Numbered from the stretch's first letter, positions 24,469-38,400 are shown. The stretch: 64,000 bases of DNA from Phoronis australis (GCA_002633005.1 NMRA01000369.1:151881-215880); one strand, 5' to 3'. A program made the numbers and translations. The notes: a model not told the origin generated them from the letters alone.

Positions 24469-24972
24469 ATTGTTGCAGCTACTGGTAGTACTAACTATAA
24501 TTATAACTAAGTTAGACGAATTTGTTTCTGGTCAACGATACATTATAGGATAACAAGGGAGTCTAGAAGCAACTGTCTATAACTAGTTAAGCTTTAAAAT
24601 AGTGAAATAGCTCTCGAAAAGTAGTGTGGCGTGAATGTCTAAAAACCGACCAAGAAACAATGACAGCAGAAAATATGTTATCTGCTATTTTGGTGTACTT
24701 GCTAGCATAGTGGGGTATGATGCAGGGATTTCAAATTTCTAATTGAAGGTGATCGTCAAATGATTGTTGTTCATCCAGTGTCCACTTTCATGGTGGATTG
24801 ATGGGTTGAAATGCATGTGCGTGTACACGTGTGTGCGTTTTCACTCTTTTAAATCCCGTACATGCCGACGGTAAGTTCACTATAGGCAGTCTTCAGTCGT
24901 TGCTCAATCAAAAACCAGACACTTACTACCGTATGTTCTTGTACTGGGGAAACGAGCATGTTCACAGTATTA

Positions 24973-25574
24973 CAGTGGCGGATCTAGGATATCACAAGGG
25001 GGGCCCAACATTTTGTCCGGCTGTAAACATTTGCGCAAACTGAACCACGATTGTAGACGCGCATAGCACCGAATGGGGGGAGGTCGGGAGGGGGGTTTGC
25101 CTCTATCCCGCCCAGGAAATTTTTCTGTTTCTACCTCTAAAAATCAAGCATTTTCCTTGATTCCTGATGTATTATCCAAGAAAAAAAGGAGAATATGTCA
25201 AACAGGAAAAACTGCAAGTACCAAAGACTCGAACTCACGACCTTGCGCGTAGTGTGCACGTGCGTTACCACTACACCACCACGATTTAACTACTAATCGC
25301 ATACTAAGTCTAACTAAGAGATCTACTTGTTTATGGTCCACAGCGTTTGCTTCTTTTTAGTGTAATGCTTATTACACGTTTTGTGCCATCGATTCTTAAC
25401 AAATTTGTCGTATAGTTTAAAATAGTCTTTAAATGCCCAAAAGGTCAAATCCGTTTTCGTGTTGGCAATAATGACGGGATTGCTTTGGAAATCGTCTTAA
25501 CATAAGGTTTGACAAAGAGAGCATTGCGAGTTTCTGAGTGATTCACTAAGGCTTCGATTAAAATTCACATCTTA
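24973..25574 (-). mobile_element. Family A DNA transposon, long version, cut by the N gap
   Basis: Starts CAGTGGCGGATCTAGGA after TATTA and aligns with 58825-59430 along its visible 600 bp until the gap at 25575. The other end is lost in the gap. It includes a tRNA-like segment on the minus strand (about 25205-25290) with an A-box-like TGGTGTAGTGGT and B-box-like GTTCGAGTC, as in the complete copy. Confidence 0.75.
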
Positions 25575-26375
25575 NNNNNNNNNNNNNNNNNNNNNNNNNN
25601 NNNNNNNNNNNNNNNNNNNNNNNNNNNNNNNNNNNNNNNNNNNNNNNNNNNNNNNNNNNNNNNNNNNNNNNNNNNNNNNNNNNNNNNNNNNNNNNNNNNN
25701 NNNNNNNNNNNNNNNNNNNNNNNNNNNNNNNNNNNNNNNNNNNNNNNNNNNNNNNNNNNNNNNNNNNNNNNNNNNNNNNNNNNNNNNNNNNNNNNNNNNN
25801 NNNNNNNNNNNNNNNNNNNNNNNNNNNNNNNNNNNNNNNNNNNNNNNNNNNNNNNNNNNNNNNNNNNNNNNNNNNNNNNNNNNNNNNNNNNNNNNNNNNN
25901 NNNNNNNNNNNNNNNNNNNNNNNNNNNNNNNNNNNNNNNNNNNNNNNNNNNNNNNNNNNNNNNNNNNNNNNNNNNNNNNNNNNNNNNNNNNNNNNNNNNN
26001 NNNNNNNNNNNNNNNNNNNNNNNNNNNNNNNNNNNNNNNNNNNNNNNNNNNNNNNNNNNNNNNNNNNNNNNNNNNNNNNNNNNNNNNNNNNNNNNNNNNN
26101 NNNNNNNNNNNNNNNNNNNNNNNNNNNNNNNNNNNNNNNNNNNNNNNNNNNNNNNNNNNNNNNNNNNNNNNNNNNNNNNNNNNNNNNNNNNNNNNNNNNN
26201 NNNNNNNNNNNNNNNNNNNNNNNNNNNNNNNNNNNNNNNNNNNNNNNNNNNNNNNNNNNNNNNNNNNNNNNNNNNNNNNNNNNNNNNNNNNNNNNNNNNN
26301 NNNNNNNNNNNNNNNNNNNNNNNNNNNNNNNNNNNNNNNNNNNNNNNNNNNNNNNNNNNNNNNNNNNNNNNNNNN
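25575..26375. other. Assembly gap (801 N)
   Basis: Unsequenced. It interrupts a family A transposon and ends in a C tract. The apparent open frame spanning it is an artefact. Confidence 1.
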
Positions 26376-26640
26376 CCCCCCCCCCTAAAATTCTACCAGA
26401 TCCCATTTGTGAGTTCGGGTACGAATTGTTGGGGGTGAATAAACAACGCATAGGCCCTGAATAAACTCCGTTTTCCGTTTTTTTTTCTTTTTTTAGTCAA
26501 CAGGTCCGGAAACCCAAGAATTCGAGACCCCTGCATCCCCCAGAATTTAGGCTGGGCAAGCGCATCCGCCTAAATGCTCCTTATTCCTGTGCCCTGGCCC
26601 CCCCTAACTCAAAATAATGGATCCGCCCCTGGTTTCTCTG
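26376..26640. repeat. GC-rich repeat-end fragments after the gap
   Basis: A C tract opens the stretch. At 26595-26632 the sequence CCCCCCTAACTC leads to GGATCCGCCCCTG, which has the form of a transposon end (reverse complement CAGGGGCGGATCC). It is related to but not identical with the family A ends. Confidence 0.5.
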
Positions 26641-27199
26641 GCAATTAAGTTGATACCAGTACTTAAATTTGATCAGTTGTTGGGAATCTCCGTGCCTTAA
26701 AAGTGATTTCTCTTCAAATTGTAAGCAAAAGCAATGCAAAGCCTTCAAATTCGCCTACGACTGTGTACAGCAAACGGTGTGTGATAGATCGATGATGTTT
26801 ATTACTATCAGGATAAAAAAGGTCATTATTTGGCCCTGACTACATCAAATCCGTCCGAATATGGAAAGGCGTCGCCATGTCTCTAAAATCGTGAGAGCTA
26901 AGTGCAGAACTCTACGAAATACCCAAGACACAAAGGATTTAATGTAAAAAATCAAGTTGCCACTAGGCGGCACAGCGGTAGTCGAATCCGTCTGAAAGAA
27001 GGCGCCATTTAGCTGTTGTCAAGTTCATAGGAATGCACTCGCCAAACTTTACAAAAATCCTGCACGGTGTTTAGGAACTTAAACAGCCACAGGTGCAAAC
27101 AATACAACTCGGGGGGTGTCACAGTAGTTGGTCCCGTCCGAAAAATCGATTTCAGTCTTGGTCTTGTCAGTCATCCAGAAACACGTCTGGGAGTATAAG

Positions 27200-27232
27200 A
27201 TCAAGGAGTGTAATACTACTACACTCCTTGAT
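27200..27232. repeat. Short perfect hairpin
   Basis: ATCAAGGAGTGTA and TACACTCCTTGAT are 13-bp perfect inverted arms around a 7-base loop. No U-run or gene end adjoins it, so no function is assigned. Confidence 0.7.
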
Positions 27233-27913
27233 AAGATCCTCAAGCTGTTTGACGTATCCAGAGGTGAACGACATAACAGAACGACCACTAGACGTCGCAG
27301 AATGCATCGCAATCGTCCGGTAATAGAAAGGTGCTTTTGTCACCATACCAGAGACCTGTCAAATTTCATGAAAAATAGTCAAAGAACTCTGAAAATACAC
27401 AGGCAAATGTAAAAACTTGAATTGCCACAAAGGGTCACAGCGGAGGTCAGATCAGTCCAAAAGTAGCGGTCGTTTGTTCATATATTTATAGGAAAACATT
27501 AGCCAGAATTCGTCAATCAAAGGTCCTCCTAAAAAGAGTTAAAACTGCATTTCGACCTTGTTTGTCTGTCAATGTTGAATCCTTCATCGAAAGGCATTGG
27601 GCCTTTAAAAACCTCACCGTGCTCATCCGATCTTCCATTATTGGCGAATGAACTGGCAACTCAAGTCGCAGCAATGCATACAAACGCCATCTACGAATCC
27701 GCAATTTTTGGGTTGACCAAATTCAATAACTCTGAATCGTTTTCTTGAGTCGCTACTGATTTCGACGTTGTTGTTGGTTTCGGAAATAGTCTATCACTGT
27801 AAGGAATATGATGAGACCGGCTTCATGAGGGTAAAATACTTAGTATAACAGTCGTTTTTTCGTTTTTTTAAGTCAGCTAAACAGGGAGAAATGCAACTTT
27901 AAGGAAATATATC

Positions 27914-27976
27914 CTCAGTGGAAAGCGCGCTGGACTGACAACCGAAAGGTCCCATGCAGGTTCAAACCCCGCTGTC
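27914..27976 (+). repeat. tRNA-like segment (SINE head)
   Basis: Has an A-box-like region (AGTGGAAAGCGC), an anticodon-arm-like CTGGACTGACAACC and a B-box-like GGTTCAAACCC. The acceptor stem does not close, so a functional tRNA is unlikely. Confidence 0.45.
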
Positions 27977-28695
27977 TACGAGGAATGAATGATCCAAATG
28001 CCCACCATGGACCGCGAGCTCATTCTTCAACCAAAGTATACGCTAGCTGTAGCACTTGAACAAGGTCTGGAAAATGACGGATGGAGATGGAATATGATTA
28101 AAAAGGCATATCCACGACATGTTTCATTAGTTGGATCGCTTATGAAGCGGAAGTCTGCACTTAGTCAAACCCACAATTCAACATTCCAAGTAAGACACTC
28201 TCATCACAGAGCTACGAAAGGTAGCCTGACTGTAGAATTTGTTTATCATGGCTTCTCATTGGTTAAAGTAATGAAACCGACGTCATAACATTCAGTCATT
28301 CCCATTGGTTGAAATCCGGAAAACCCCTCGCAGTTTACCTTTACGTAGGCCTAATATGGCGACCACTTTTGACTTGAATAGTTGCAACGGGCGGTGATCG
28401 AAGTAAACAAAATCAAGGACCCTCGATCCAGTGACCTAAGCCCAAACAAGTTCAGTGCATTGAAGGCGAGTGCAAGTGGTGGCGATGTGATCGATAAACG
28501 TCCAACCAATCATGCGCATTGATGCCCACATAGAATTCCGTGTGTCGTCATCATGTTTCCACAGGGCCACCTTTCTGTATAAGTGGCGCTGTGTCAGAGG
28601 GTACACTCCGGCCTAGTCTCCTGCACGTCAGCGTGTGAGGCCCGGGAACCAGGTTAGGTACACTTCCTGCAGTGGTCGGCCATTAATTTTCAGTT

Positions 28696-28747
28696 GCTAG
28701 GACATGCTAGCAAGCTCCCGCGTATATTGCGAAACGCGTGCCTTTTC
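28696..28747 (+). repeat. Direct repeat flanking CRHBP exon 1 (upstream copy)
   Basis: About 50 bp (GCTAGGACATGCTAGCAAGC, then CTCCCGCG and TTGCGAAAC) with a counterpart at 29921-29973 at roughly 80% identity. The pair brackets CRHBP exon 1. Confidence 0.6.
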
Positions 28748-29399
28748 TCACAAGGTCTTGCGAGATCTATTCTCGCACAAACCATGTGTACTAAACGCTG
28801 TCTTGGAGTTTGCTTCAGCAAATCGATCCGCAGATACATGTGCCGAATGAACTGAGACTGGCATGAATGACGACTATGCTACGGTAATTTTATTAATGGG
28901 TCTGCATGCAGCAATCGTTTGCTTCTCACAAGACCCATTTTGATAATCATTTTTGCTCTGTTATCCAGTTACAGTGATATATGAACAACTAACACACGGT
29001 AGAGAATAATGTTTGATGCTACAAAGCACTACTGCCGTATTTGGTTTGCGCTCATTCGCTTGTGTGACTTTGCAACGTCAGGGTGTCCTAACTTCTCTTG
29101 TCCACACTACCGATTGAACTACATTAAAAATGACTGGGGGATATTTTGGGAGGTAATTAAACGGTTTCCATAGGAAAATTACAACCACCGTTCAGGGAGA
29201 TTCTCCGCAGCGTAAAACTGCACAGCCGAGAGAGATCACGTGGCTAGTCAACGATCACATGGCGTCGCCCACTGCGCAGGGGATTGGTCGAGCTTGTGGT
29301 AGATAAAATGACTGCAAATATCTCGTTAGCACAGACGTCTCGGGAAACGCAGCAGCCAATAGTATCTGAAGAAAAGAATTGTATTGTTATCGCCGCAAT

Positions 29400-29474
29400 A
29401 TGAATTCACTACTTTGTTTCATTATTAACGTTCTCTGCATTCAGTTTGGTTGGACTCGAACTTTCCCATTCACA
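29400..29474 (+). CDS. CRHBP: CRHBP exon 1 (signal peptide)
   Basis: ATG at 29400 opens 25 codons with a hydrophobic core (LLCFIINVLCIQFGW) and ends at a strong GTAAGT donor in phase 0, matching exon 2. It is chosen because it is the only signal-peptide-plus-donor exon noticed upstream on this strand. It lies 11.4 kb from exon 2, so a transcript is needed for certainty. Confidence 0.7.
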
Positions 29475-32400
29475 GTAAGTATACGTAGTAAGAGAATGTA
29501 GTTAAGATTAATAACGGCAGCAGCAATAGTATATTAAATTTTTTGAAATAAAAAATTACGCATTACGTCATGCTGGCGATTTTGGTTGAATCGTCTTGTT
29601 TATGCTTATCTTTGAAGTTATTATTTATGAAGAAGTAAACAGCGATCCACTGAGCTCTTAGCAACATGGTTATTGAAAATGAGATGCAAACTGTGTGATG
29701 AGTTCCATTATTCTCCTGCACATGCGCCGATATTTGTGACTTGTTACCAATTCGGCTGGCCCTTTTGCTGGATTCCTGGGTTGAGTTGAACAGACCGCAA
29801 AGGATTAGCTTGCACCCGCGGCGAAAAATTGTCACCAGTAAAACGAAAACACTGAAGTCATTCTCGTAATTCAACACTCGAAACTCGCTGACAAATCTCT
29901 TCAATCGCCGCTTTTTTTGTTAGGACAGCCTAGTATGCTCCCGCACATACTTGCGAAACACACGCTTTTCAGGTATACGGAACGCTCTCCCAATCCTTAG
30001 CAATTATCGCAGTCCACGGTCGTCATCGATTTCATCAATTCTTCCCTCCGGTCGTCACTGAACATCCTGGACCTGGCTGAGGAAGACATCAGTTTTCTTT
30101 CATCTTGCCTGTTAGCAGTAGGATCTTCTTCATGAAAGTGGCTTGATCTTACGCTCTCACTTCGCAATTGCTGGAAAGGGCGTAACCAAATTTTATTATG
30201 ACCGCATCACAATCTAAAATTAGTTTATAGAAGTTATCTCAGTTACTACCATATTCTCAGAGACATTGCTTTTTTGCTTAAGTGAAATTTGATTAATTTT
30301 CAGAACTAGCTGTGTGGAGCGTAAGACCAAATTTCTGACGTTATTCTTAGCCACGCCCCTTGCTTCATTGTGTCGTTGTTTGCGCTTTTTAACCAACAAT
30401 TCAATTACTAAGTAACTAATTTTTGAATGATCACTTTGACCAACAATACTGTGTGCATGGTAACTTTGCATTGAGTCTTATAAAACTCTCTCAAACCACG
30501 TCTTGTGCTTCTTTCGAAATCTATTTTGTTCGCTGTCAATATCATGCGTCAGTACTCCTTCGTCTATAGTCAAGCATATAAATTTAGATGACTGTATAAT
30601 ACGTTTCATTAACCAGATACTATTTCAGATCTCTTTTGGTATTAAGAAAGCTCATGCCAAACTATAAGACTTGTTATAGACATTAAGACTGGCAATTGAA
30701 AGTGATTGATACACGTTGTCTCTTTTAAAAGACACAAATTTTCGTGTTTAACACGAAAATATTTTCGTGTTTTATCACGATTTTTTTTCGCGTTTAACAC
30801 GAATATTTGACTGATTGAATCTTTTCCTGCTTTTGGCGGCGCTAATTATGTAAACTAATATAAGCTTGAGAGGATTTTTTTCACTTTTGTTTGTGGTTTA
30901 CAAAAATCGTGAACCGTATTATAAAACGCAGAGTTATTGATTTTTACTCTTGGTCATTATGTCGTTTTTCAGACCCATGTGAACATAAATACCATTCTGA
31001 TCCATCATAACACATTTGTAGCAAATTCATCACTAGGTTGCTCTTGGAATGAATAGGAACAAAAGCGAACATTAACTGCGAGGGAAATTTCAATGAATGT
31101 TAAACTTCCACAAAATTCATGGAATAACGCCTCATATAGCAAATTTGTCACTTAACGCTGTTTACAAGGGAAAAGAAGTACCTTGAAATATAAGGAAAGT
31201 GCTATTGTATCGCTACAGTGCTTAGCAGCTGAGTACTTTTGACCATCACAGATGACGAGGGAGGAGTGGTAAAATAAATGTCCTTGCACGCAATTCACAT
31301 AAAAAGAAAACATGCAGGCACGTACGCACACAGTTTAGTTAAGGTTACCCTGCCCAAACGAATTGCTCAGTCACTGTGATTGTTTGCATGGCAGTTGTAC
31401 TACTGCATTGTGTGGGTTTACATATGAATTGAAGAGTGAGCCATTATCACATTCAGTCTTGTACCATAGAACTCTAGGAGCGGAATGCCAACTCCAGTCT
31501 CGCGCCCCCCGAGGTTGTGCCGCGCATGCGTGAGAGTTGCTTGCATTTGTTTGTTCCGGTGTGTGTACTTGCTATGGAATTTACTGTCATTTAAACTTTT
31601 GGCAACTCCGCCATTTTCTTTACCGAATTGCATAAGAGCCATATCATTAGAAAGCCCTTTGTCACTTCTTGATGATAATACAGAAGCAAAAGATTAATAA
31701 TTTAATTCACAAGTAATTATCAGTTCGCATACCTGACTGAATATTTTTCAATTCTAAAGCCCAAGAGTCACACTAAATGCGAAAAATAACAGCACGTAAC
31801 CGTAAAATAAAAACTAAATGAATAGTTAAGCCATTAGGCAAATAATTTCTATGATTCAAAAGATTTCTACTCTATAAAGATAGAAGTTTTAGAATATTGA
31901 TCTTCACACTTCCTTTGGATAATTTAGTCATGAATTCTTTCAAAATTATACATCTTTATGTATTATAATTAAATGGACCTTTGCTGCCGTTTGATACAAT
32001 TACATTCTTCACTAAAAATTCAGAATGAGTGATATTTACGAAAAATGCAATAAACTACTCCAAGTATTTTCCCGAAATTTGCAGATAAAGGTTTTCTGAT
32101 AGATGAAAAGGAGGCAAACGTCTATCACGTAGCTTTCAAATGTACTTTGGATAGCTCATCACATTGGTTGCTGTGCAGCACATTCCATAAAAGTTTTGAA
32201 ATAAACTACTTCTTCAGAAAGTAAAAGTTAGTGTTCCTGATACGTGTAGTGTATGTTGTTGTAAACAAGAGACGTTGGAACCCATTTTTACGATTGCTAC
32301 GTTACTAAAGAAAGTGGACTCTGGAAAATAACAACATTCATAAAAAGAGATAATATTACTTTGAACACTTGTTGCATTTTCTAATCAAACATAATACTTT

Positions 32401-35400
32401 TTACAAACATCTGAAAATGAAGAGAAAACATTCATACCCACATACATACGCCCATGCAAACTCATGGTGGGGGTCATTTACAACTCAAAAATAAACTGCC
32501 TGAAAGTAAAAGTGCCACAGGGTCCCATCTGTTATTAAAATCTTCAAATTTTAGACTATTGTAAAATAAATATTTTTTAACTTTGAAATACTCAAAGACG
32601 CTGTCGATAAAATGAAATTTTCCTAGACATACAATTAGATTAATTATTTTGTGTCCTTCAATCTTTCCAAAATATGAATCTAAATTTGAAAGCTATAACG
32701 AGCATCCGGTTTTGTTTATCGTCCAATCGTCAACTGATATCGAAAAGACTTTGTTAAATCCCAGTTCCAACACAGATGGGTAATGTCCTCTGCAATTTTT
32801 TACAAAATGTAAATAGAACTATATCTTACATCCAATCTTACGTAAAAATAAGTTTGTTGATGTTAACCGATGTACGAAACTAATTTGAAGCCATCTCAAT
32901 CTAGTATTACTGGTAAATTACAAAAAATAAGTATACGGCTTTTTCCACCAATCAGGAGATGCATCAGCACGAAGGTTAGATTCCCACTTATATTCGTGTT
33001 TTGTCTGTGTATAGATTTGATATTATGTTTATTTTTGCTAAACTTATCCGTACAACTTGCATATTTTATAGGCTAATATTAAAAGACATTACCTGTGATC
33101 CTTTTTTCAAATTACAATTAACAAATTATTATTTAAAATGACTTATTCTTATTAAAATCACATAGGCAAAAAATTGAATTTCGGGCCTCAAAAGCGAGTA
33201 CCTATATTAATATAGGTGACCGCGCCGTAAGGCGGTCGAAAAGCGGGAGCGCTCCATATTAATTTAGAGGGGACCCGCTCTCCGCCTGCCTTTCAGCGAG
33301 GCTTCTATATTAATATAGGAAACCTCGCTTTTTACGCCCGAAATTCAATTTCTGCCTATGCCATTTTAATAAAAAAATAAGTCATTTAAAATGATAAGCT
33401 GTTAAATTGCTTTCCTGAGGTCATAAATCAAAGTAAAATGAGGAGAAAAACCATACCTAATACAAAAGGACTAATAAGTCATAAATGTTACAACAATACA
33501 TGTATATAACAAATTGCAAACATGAGAAATACCTTTTTAAACCATTGGCTATAAAATATTACATTATTATCTATTATACCAAATTGGAATGTAAAAGAAG
33601 TCGTCAACATACAAACGCATAATTTGTGCTGCGTATGATTTCAGACCAAAATACATTCTAATGTCTTTTGCACAAGTACTATAAAACGCATCTCCAAAAA
33701 TTAAACAGTTACACGTTCTCAAAATTTGTCACAACCATATAATAATCTTTTAAATCAAGATAATTTCAGTGATTTCAAAAATAAACTTTTACAGAGAGAA
33801 GTTAGTTCTCTTCTGGACCAGGTTGCCAAGACGTTTTTGAATTTCTTGGATTTTCCGAGTGTCATTTAAACCAGGAATCTAGGATAGATTGACGCTGAAG
33901 TTTATTCCCAAAACGTAAATTGACCTAAATGCCATGAGAGATTAACCGATCCATATGCAATGAGTTTTGTCCGTATTAAGTTTCAGTTCCGAAACTTAGA
34001 AAATTGGTCCATCAGTGAATTAGAGTTGTTTTTTTTTTGTTCTTTATCTCCAGTTTGTATTCCCTTTATGTTCTTATTATTCAGAAACATATTTGCCATA
34101 ATCTCCACGCATAAAATAGATGGTGTGACGGGGTGGCAGAAAAACATTTATAATGTGGGATAGTACGCCAAGAGCTGGCAATTGGCAAATACACTGTACG
34201 CTATCAGCAACACGAAGTACTGGATTGGGTTCTTGGTTCTTCTACACAGTAAACTTTTCATTTTTAGAATTTTATTTCACAGGTATGGGTAAATAGTACA
34301 GGTAAGAGTAAGCCTACGTCTTTGAAATCGAATTAACAAAAACGGCATCTGGTCGACAAACATTGCACAATTGAACTACTATAAAAACAATTGAAAACAG
34401 TAATAGTACACACGCGCGCACTTACAGGAATTACGCGTAATTTTTCGAAAGTTACGTAAATACACTTTTATATAAGCCAAATGCACTTGCTTCCGTAAAA
34501 TAACACCCAAAAATGTCTTGCTGAAAAACTGATCACATAGTTGTCGAAAGTGGTTCTACAACTGGAGTTCAAAGGACATCAAAGTCCAAACCATTCCCGA
34601 CATCCACCCACAACCAAAGGTCGGTACTTATTAAGAATGACCAATGTTCTTGTCGTGTTTGTTGACTAATTTTGCCGAGAGATCGCTGACGGTATGGAAC
34701 TGTACCTCAGGAGTCTCACTTGATGAACAATAATAACAAAATGAAAATGAAGCTGTGAAAATAAGCTTCATGTGATAACTACAACACTCGATCAAAACTC
34801 AGTCGAGCAGGCATCTGGAAATTTTCAGAGCAAATTCTCGCTGTTAGTCTCGGGTCGCAAGCAGAATGCGTAGGTCACGGAGAGAAGTTGGCGTTCCAGG
34901 GCTAGTTTTATGGTCTAACCTTAAAGAAGGTGTTTTTTAACTCATAACTTGGTCTTTTTGAAAAAATCGGCGTCTAAAATGTTTGAAAATCTGCGCAAGA
35001 TCTGTACACGGTATCTTTCTAGTTTGAAAGTCAACGCACAATCAGAATTTAGCATACATGTATGTGTAGTTCTCGATGTGATACACAAATGGGTCGCTAA
35101 ATGCAGTGAGCAATAAACCCGCCGCGTGCCGATCGACTGTTGGTCATCTGTACTCGGTCTCATTCTATTCCTTTTTCTGAGCCATCAAAACGATTTCTAA
35201 GCTTAAGAAGAAATGGTTTTCAGCATGCGCGCATCCAAGCCGGGGGTACTCGGTGTGCTCGAACGAAAAGTCCACTAAAAAAGCAGTTGCACAACTCATA
35301 GCTCTTAACATACCCCATTTTTTAGAGAAAGGCCCACAAACCCAAGTGATCTGCTACTGACCGCTTGAAAATATATACCTCAACTTGTTCCTTACTCCGA

Positions 35401-38400
35401 GTGAGTATAGTTCGGTAGCAGCCCTTCATTAACACAAACTTCGTTGAAGACACGACTGTAGGCTTACTTTTTGTTTAACACTTGTTCGAAGCCTCAAAGG
35501 AATCTTCTGTCTTCAGGCGTTCAGGAGCCTAGCAAAGACCGAGAGACATAACATACAAATAAGTTAAAACACTAGCTATATTTCGAGGTCACGTGTCTCA
35601 TCACCAGGCAATGAGTGAAATGAACATAATACGAAGTCAAATAATCAGTGAAACAAACGGTGACAGGAGGTAGAGGGGCATACACACGGTTAGGAAGTCC
35701 ACAAGCCTCAGTAGCGAAACGAACGAATGAGCGTTACACACCTGTGAGCACAGAGTGTTTCAGTGCAAAGAAATGACAGTTCGTTATTCCTCGAGAACAT
35801 TGTAGGCCCAAAAGCTGACACATAGTGACAAGCCAATTTGCAGAGCCTGGTCTCGAGCAATTAGGCCTGCCAGTCTTTCCGAAGCCTTGGTGGACAGACG
35901 TTCAGCGCCACCTACAAATCCCATTGCAGACGCCGGGAGGTTTCACCCTATTGGTATAAACTTTTTAACGCCTTTAATGTATGATGGGCCATTGGGGGGA
36001 AAGTGTCGCCGGAAAAATACGAGCGCAATTGTGTACATTACGCCGTTATTTACGCCGTTAATTACGCCGTAAAATTACGAGCGTAATTTAATTCTTTACG
36101 GCGTAAAATTACGCTCGTAATTTAGTTTAAAGTCTTAGCCAATGACGTTGGGTTTTACAATCCACGATCGCGCGCGCTCATGGAAATACTTATTTACTGA
36201 CGGATTTCATGTCTACGATATGAGCGCTGAATCATGGCGGATCAAATCGCTGCTGCCATGTCAGCGATTGTGCAAGAACGAGCTGCCCAGCAATAGTCGT
36301 GTATGTTAGGTCATCACTGATTGGTTTAAATTTGGAACATTCTTAAGGTATTTTACGAGCGTAATTTACGGCGACATTTCCCCCTTTTAATTTACTTGAT
36401 GCATAATTTTACTGCAACACTTTTGCAATTTAACTTACGCTCGTAATTACGAGCGTAATTTTATGGCGAAACTTTTCCCCATTTAATTTACGAGCGTAAT
36501 TGTACGGCGACACACCTGCAATTTAATTTAAGCTCGTAATTACGAGCGTAATTTTCCGGCGACACTTTCCCCTCAACGGCCCACCATATTAATGTTATTA
36601 TAACGCCGGCAAATTTTCACTGCTGTGCGATGGGATGTACCAATGCTTTGCAGTAAAAGACAAATGTTTTGAAATATCAATGGATGGACAAGGGCATGGT
36701 GCCCAGTGCATTTACCTTTACCGGGACTGCGAAGAATTAGCGCTAAAGCCAGTGGGTGCGGCTGATAAAGTGGGAAAATGTCGATCCCAACCGATGTCAA
36801 AAAGCTCAAATAAATTTGTGTACTTAAACTAATCAGACATTGAGAGAGGTTGACAATGGAACGTATCCCTCTGTCTTTAAACTGGTGAAGCACTATGTAG
36901 TGATTGAATTTCTGTCCACCCCGCAAATCAGAGTCGGGAACAAGCGGAGGTCACTTTCATGCTCTCATTATCCTAGAGAGCACCAAAGTCCGCTGTTAGA
37001 GACCAAGTTCGTAACGGTCTAAATCGAAAGCTGTAGTGATGTTGGAAAGCAGGTTAATGAACATTTTAAAGTGCTTAAAATCGTCAATTTCATACCAAAA
37101 ATACCAGAAACAGCTCCACCAGTCGATCAGCTATCAATTTAGAAGACCCGCAAACACTATCTGACGATTAGTTGATCTCGAGTGGCGGCGCGGAGCACTC
37201 ATTGGTCGATAGATGCAACAACCAATCACAGCGCTAATCATCCTCCAATGTACACTATCATGTGTTTAGTGTGAAAAGTTGTCAGACTATTGCTCTTGCT
37301 TTCCCTTGGTTTATGACTGCATAATAAGGAATTGGCGAAGTGTTGCGTTTGTGGTGATTGTCACAACTTAGTATTTTGACCCTGCCGTGCCTCTCCCATG
37401 GGACATCGGAGATCGAAGCGCGGATGTATCACACGTTTGTGCACGAAGCTCGGGTGTTGGTGGACAACTGAAGACCATAGAGATTGGCGCTGAGTAGGCT
37501 CACACTCATGTCTGAACTAACAAACTTTCAATTGGAGTCGCCTTCTTATATTTTCTCGTTTCGGGGATATTGAATTCACAACAGTGACATTCAGTGTCAG
37601 TCAGTTGTCAAAACATGGTAAATGGTGATTTTAGGCACTTGACTGGCGGTACGTGTTTGCTCAGTGTAGAAAAAGTGATATATCGAACAGTTTCCTGTTA
37701 CATCTCGTAATTGGCAACTCTTAATTAGTGCAATCGATGACCTAACTAACACATATTCGTGATATAATATATTTATCAATTATTAAATGTTATTCTGAAA
37801 TGTAATTTGAGGACAAATGTGCAAATCACGTACTATGTTTCTTGCCCATGCACGTTCGCACAAACTTACACACTGTGTAGCGGGTTTACCATTGAACACT
37901 ACTGTAACTGCTACATGTATACTTGGTGTGTGCCCGGCGCATGACAAAGGATTAAGGCATTACATGTACCTTGCAGTTACAAGATCACGCACGAACTCTC
38001 AACTATTTATATACAAATATTAAGTTCTACAGCGACAGTGTCAGTTCGTATCGTGGAAAGTGCGTGTAATATATCTTTCCTACAGAAACATTTCCTTTAA
38101 TTAATTGTTATTTTGTGTAGGACCTTTAATTAATTGTTATTTTGTGTAGGACGCTCCTCATGTTAACTTGAGCAGGCGACCAAACTTTTTGCTACGACAC
38201 TTCCAACAGCTTTTTGTGCTTAGGTTGGTTTGAATGTTTGGTTTGAACAAGTACCGGTTAAAGCAGTCTGGAAACCAAACTGCTGTCAGATCACATCTTT
38301 CTTTGAAGTGAAGCGTTTTCAATCCTGAGTGAGACGTGACAAAGTCGACGTTTGCTGTTCAGGACTCTGCCATTAATCTCCTAACAGATAAAACCCGCAC

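Larger units (their letters stand above)
26641..28695. other. Non-coding stretch upstream of CRHBP
   Basis: Contains a hairpin (27200-27232) and a tRNA-like segment (27914-27976), listed separately. Open frames at 27079-27412 and 27989-28288 have no recognisable domain. Confidence 0.45.
29475..33130. other. CRHBP intron 1, first part
   Basis: No exon recognised. The minus-strand open frame 29563-29904 has hydrophobic stretches but no matching family or splice context. Palindromic repeats at 30735-30805 are listed separately. Confidence 0.45.

Noticed and set aside
25558-26451. A 297-codon open frame on the minus strand
   Set aside because: Almost all of it is the N gap, so there is no sequence to support it.
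29563-29904. Minus-strand frame with hydrophobic stretches as a receptor exon
   Set aside because: No receptor signature, and it overlaps intron sequence close to CRHBP exon 1 without splice support.
35914-35927. Additional CTCF-like site
   Set aside because: Only the GTAGGTGGCGC part fits; the first three consensus positions do not match.
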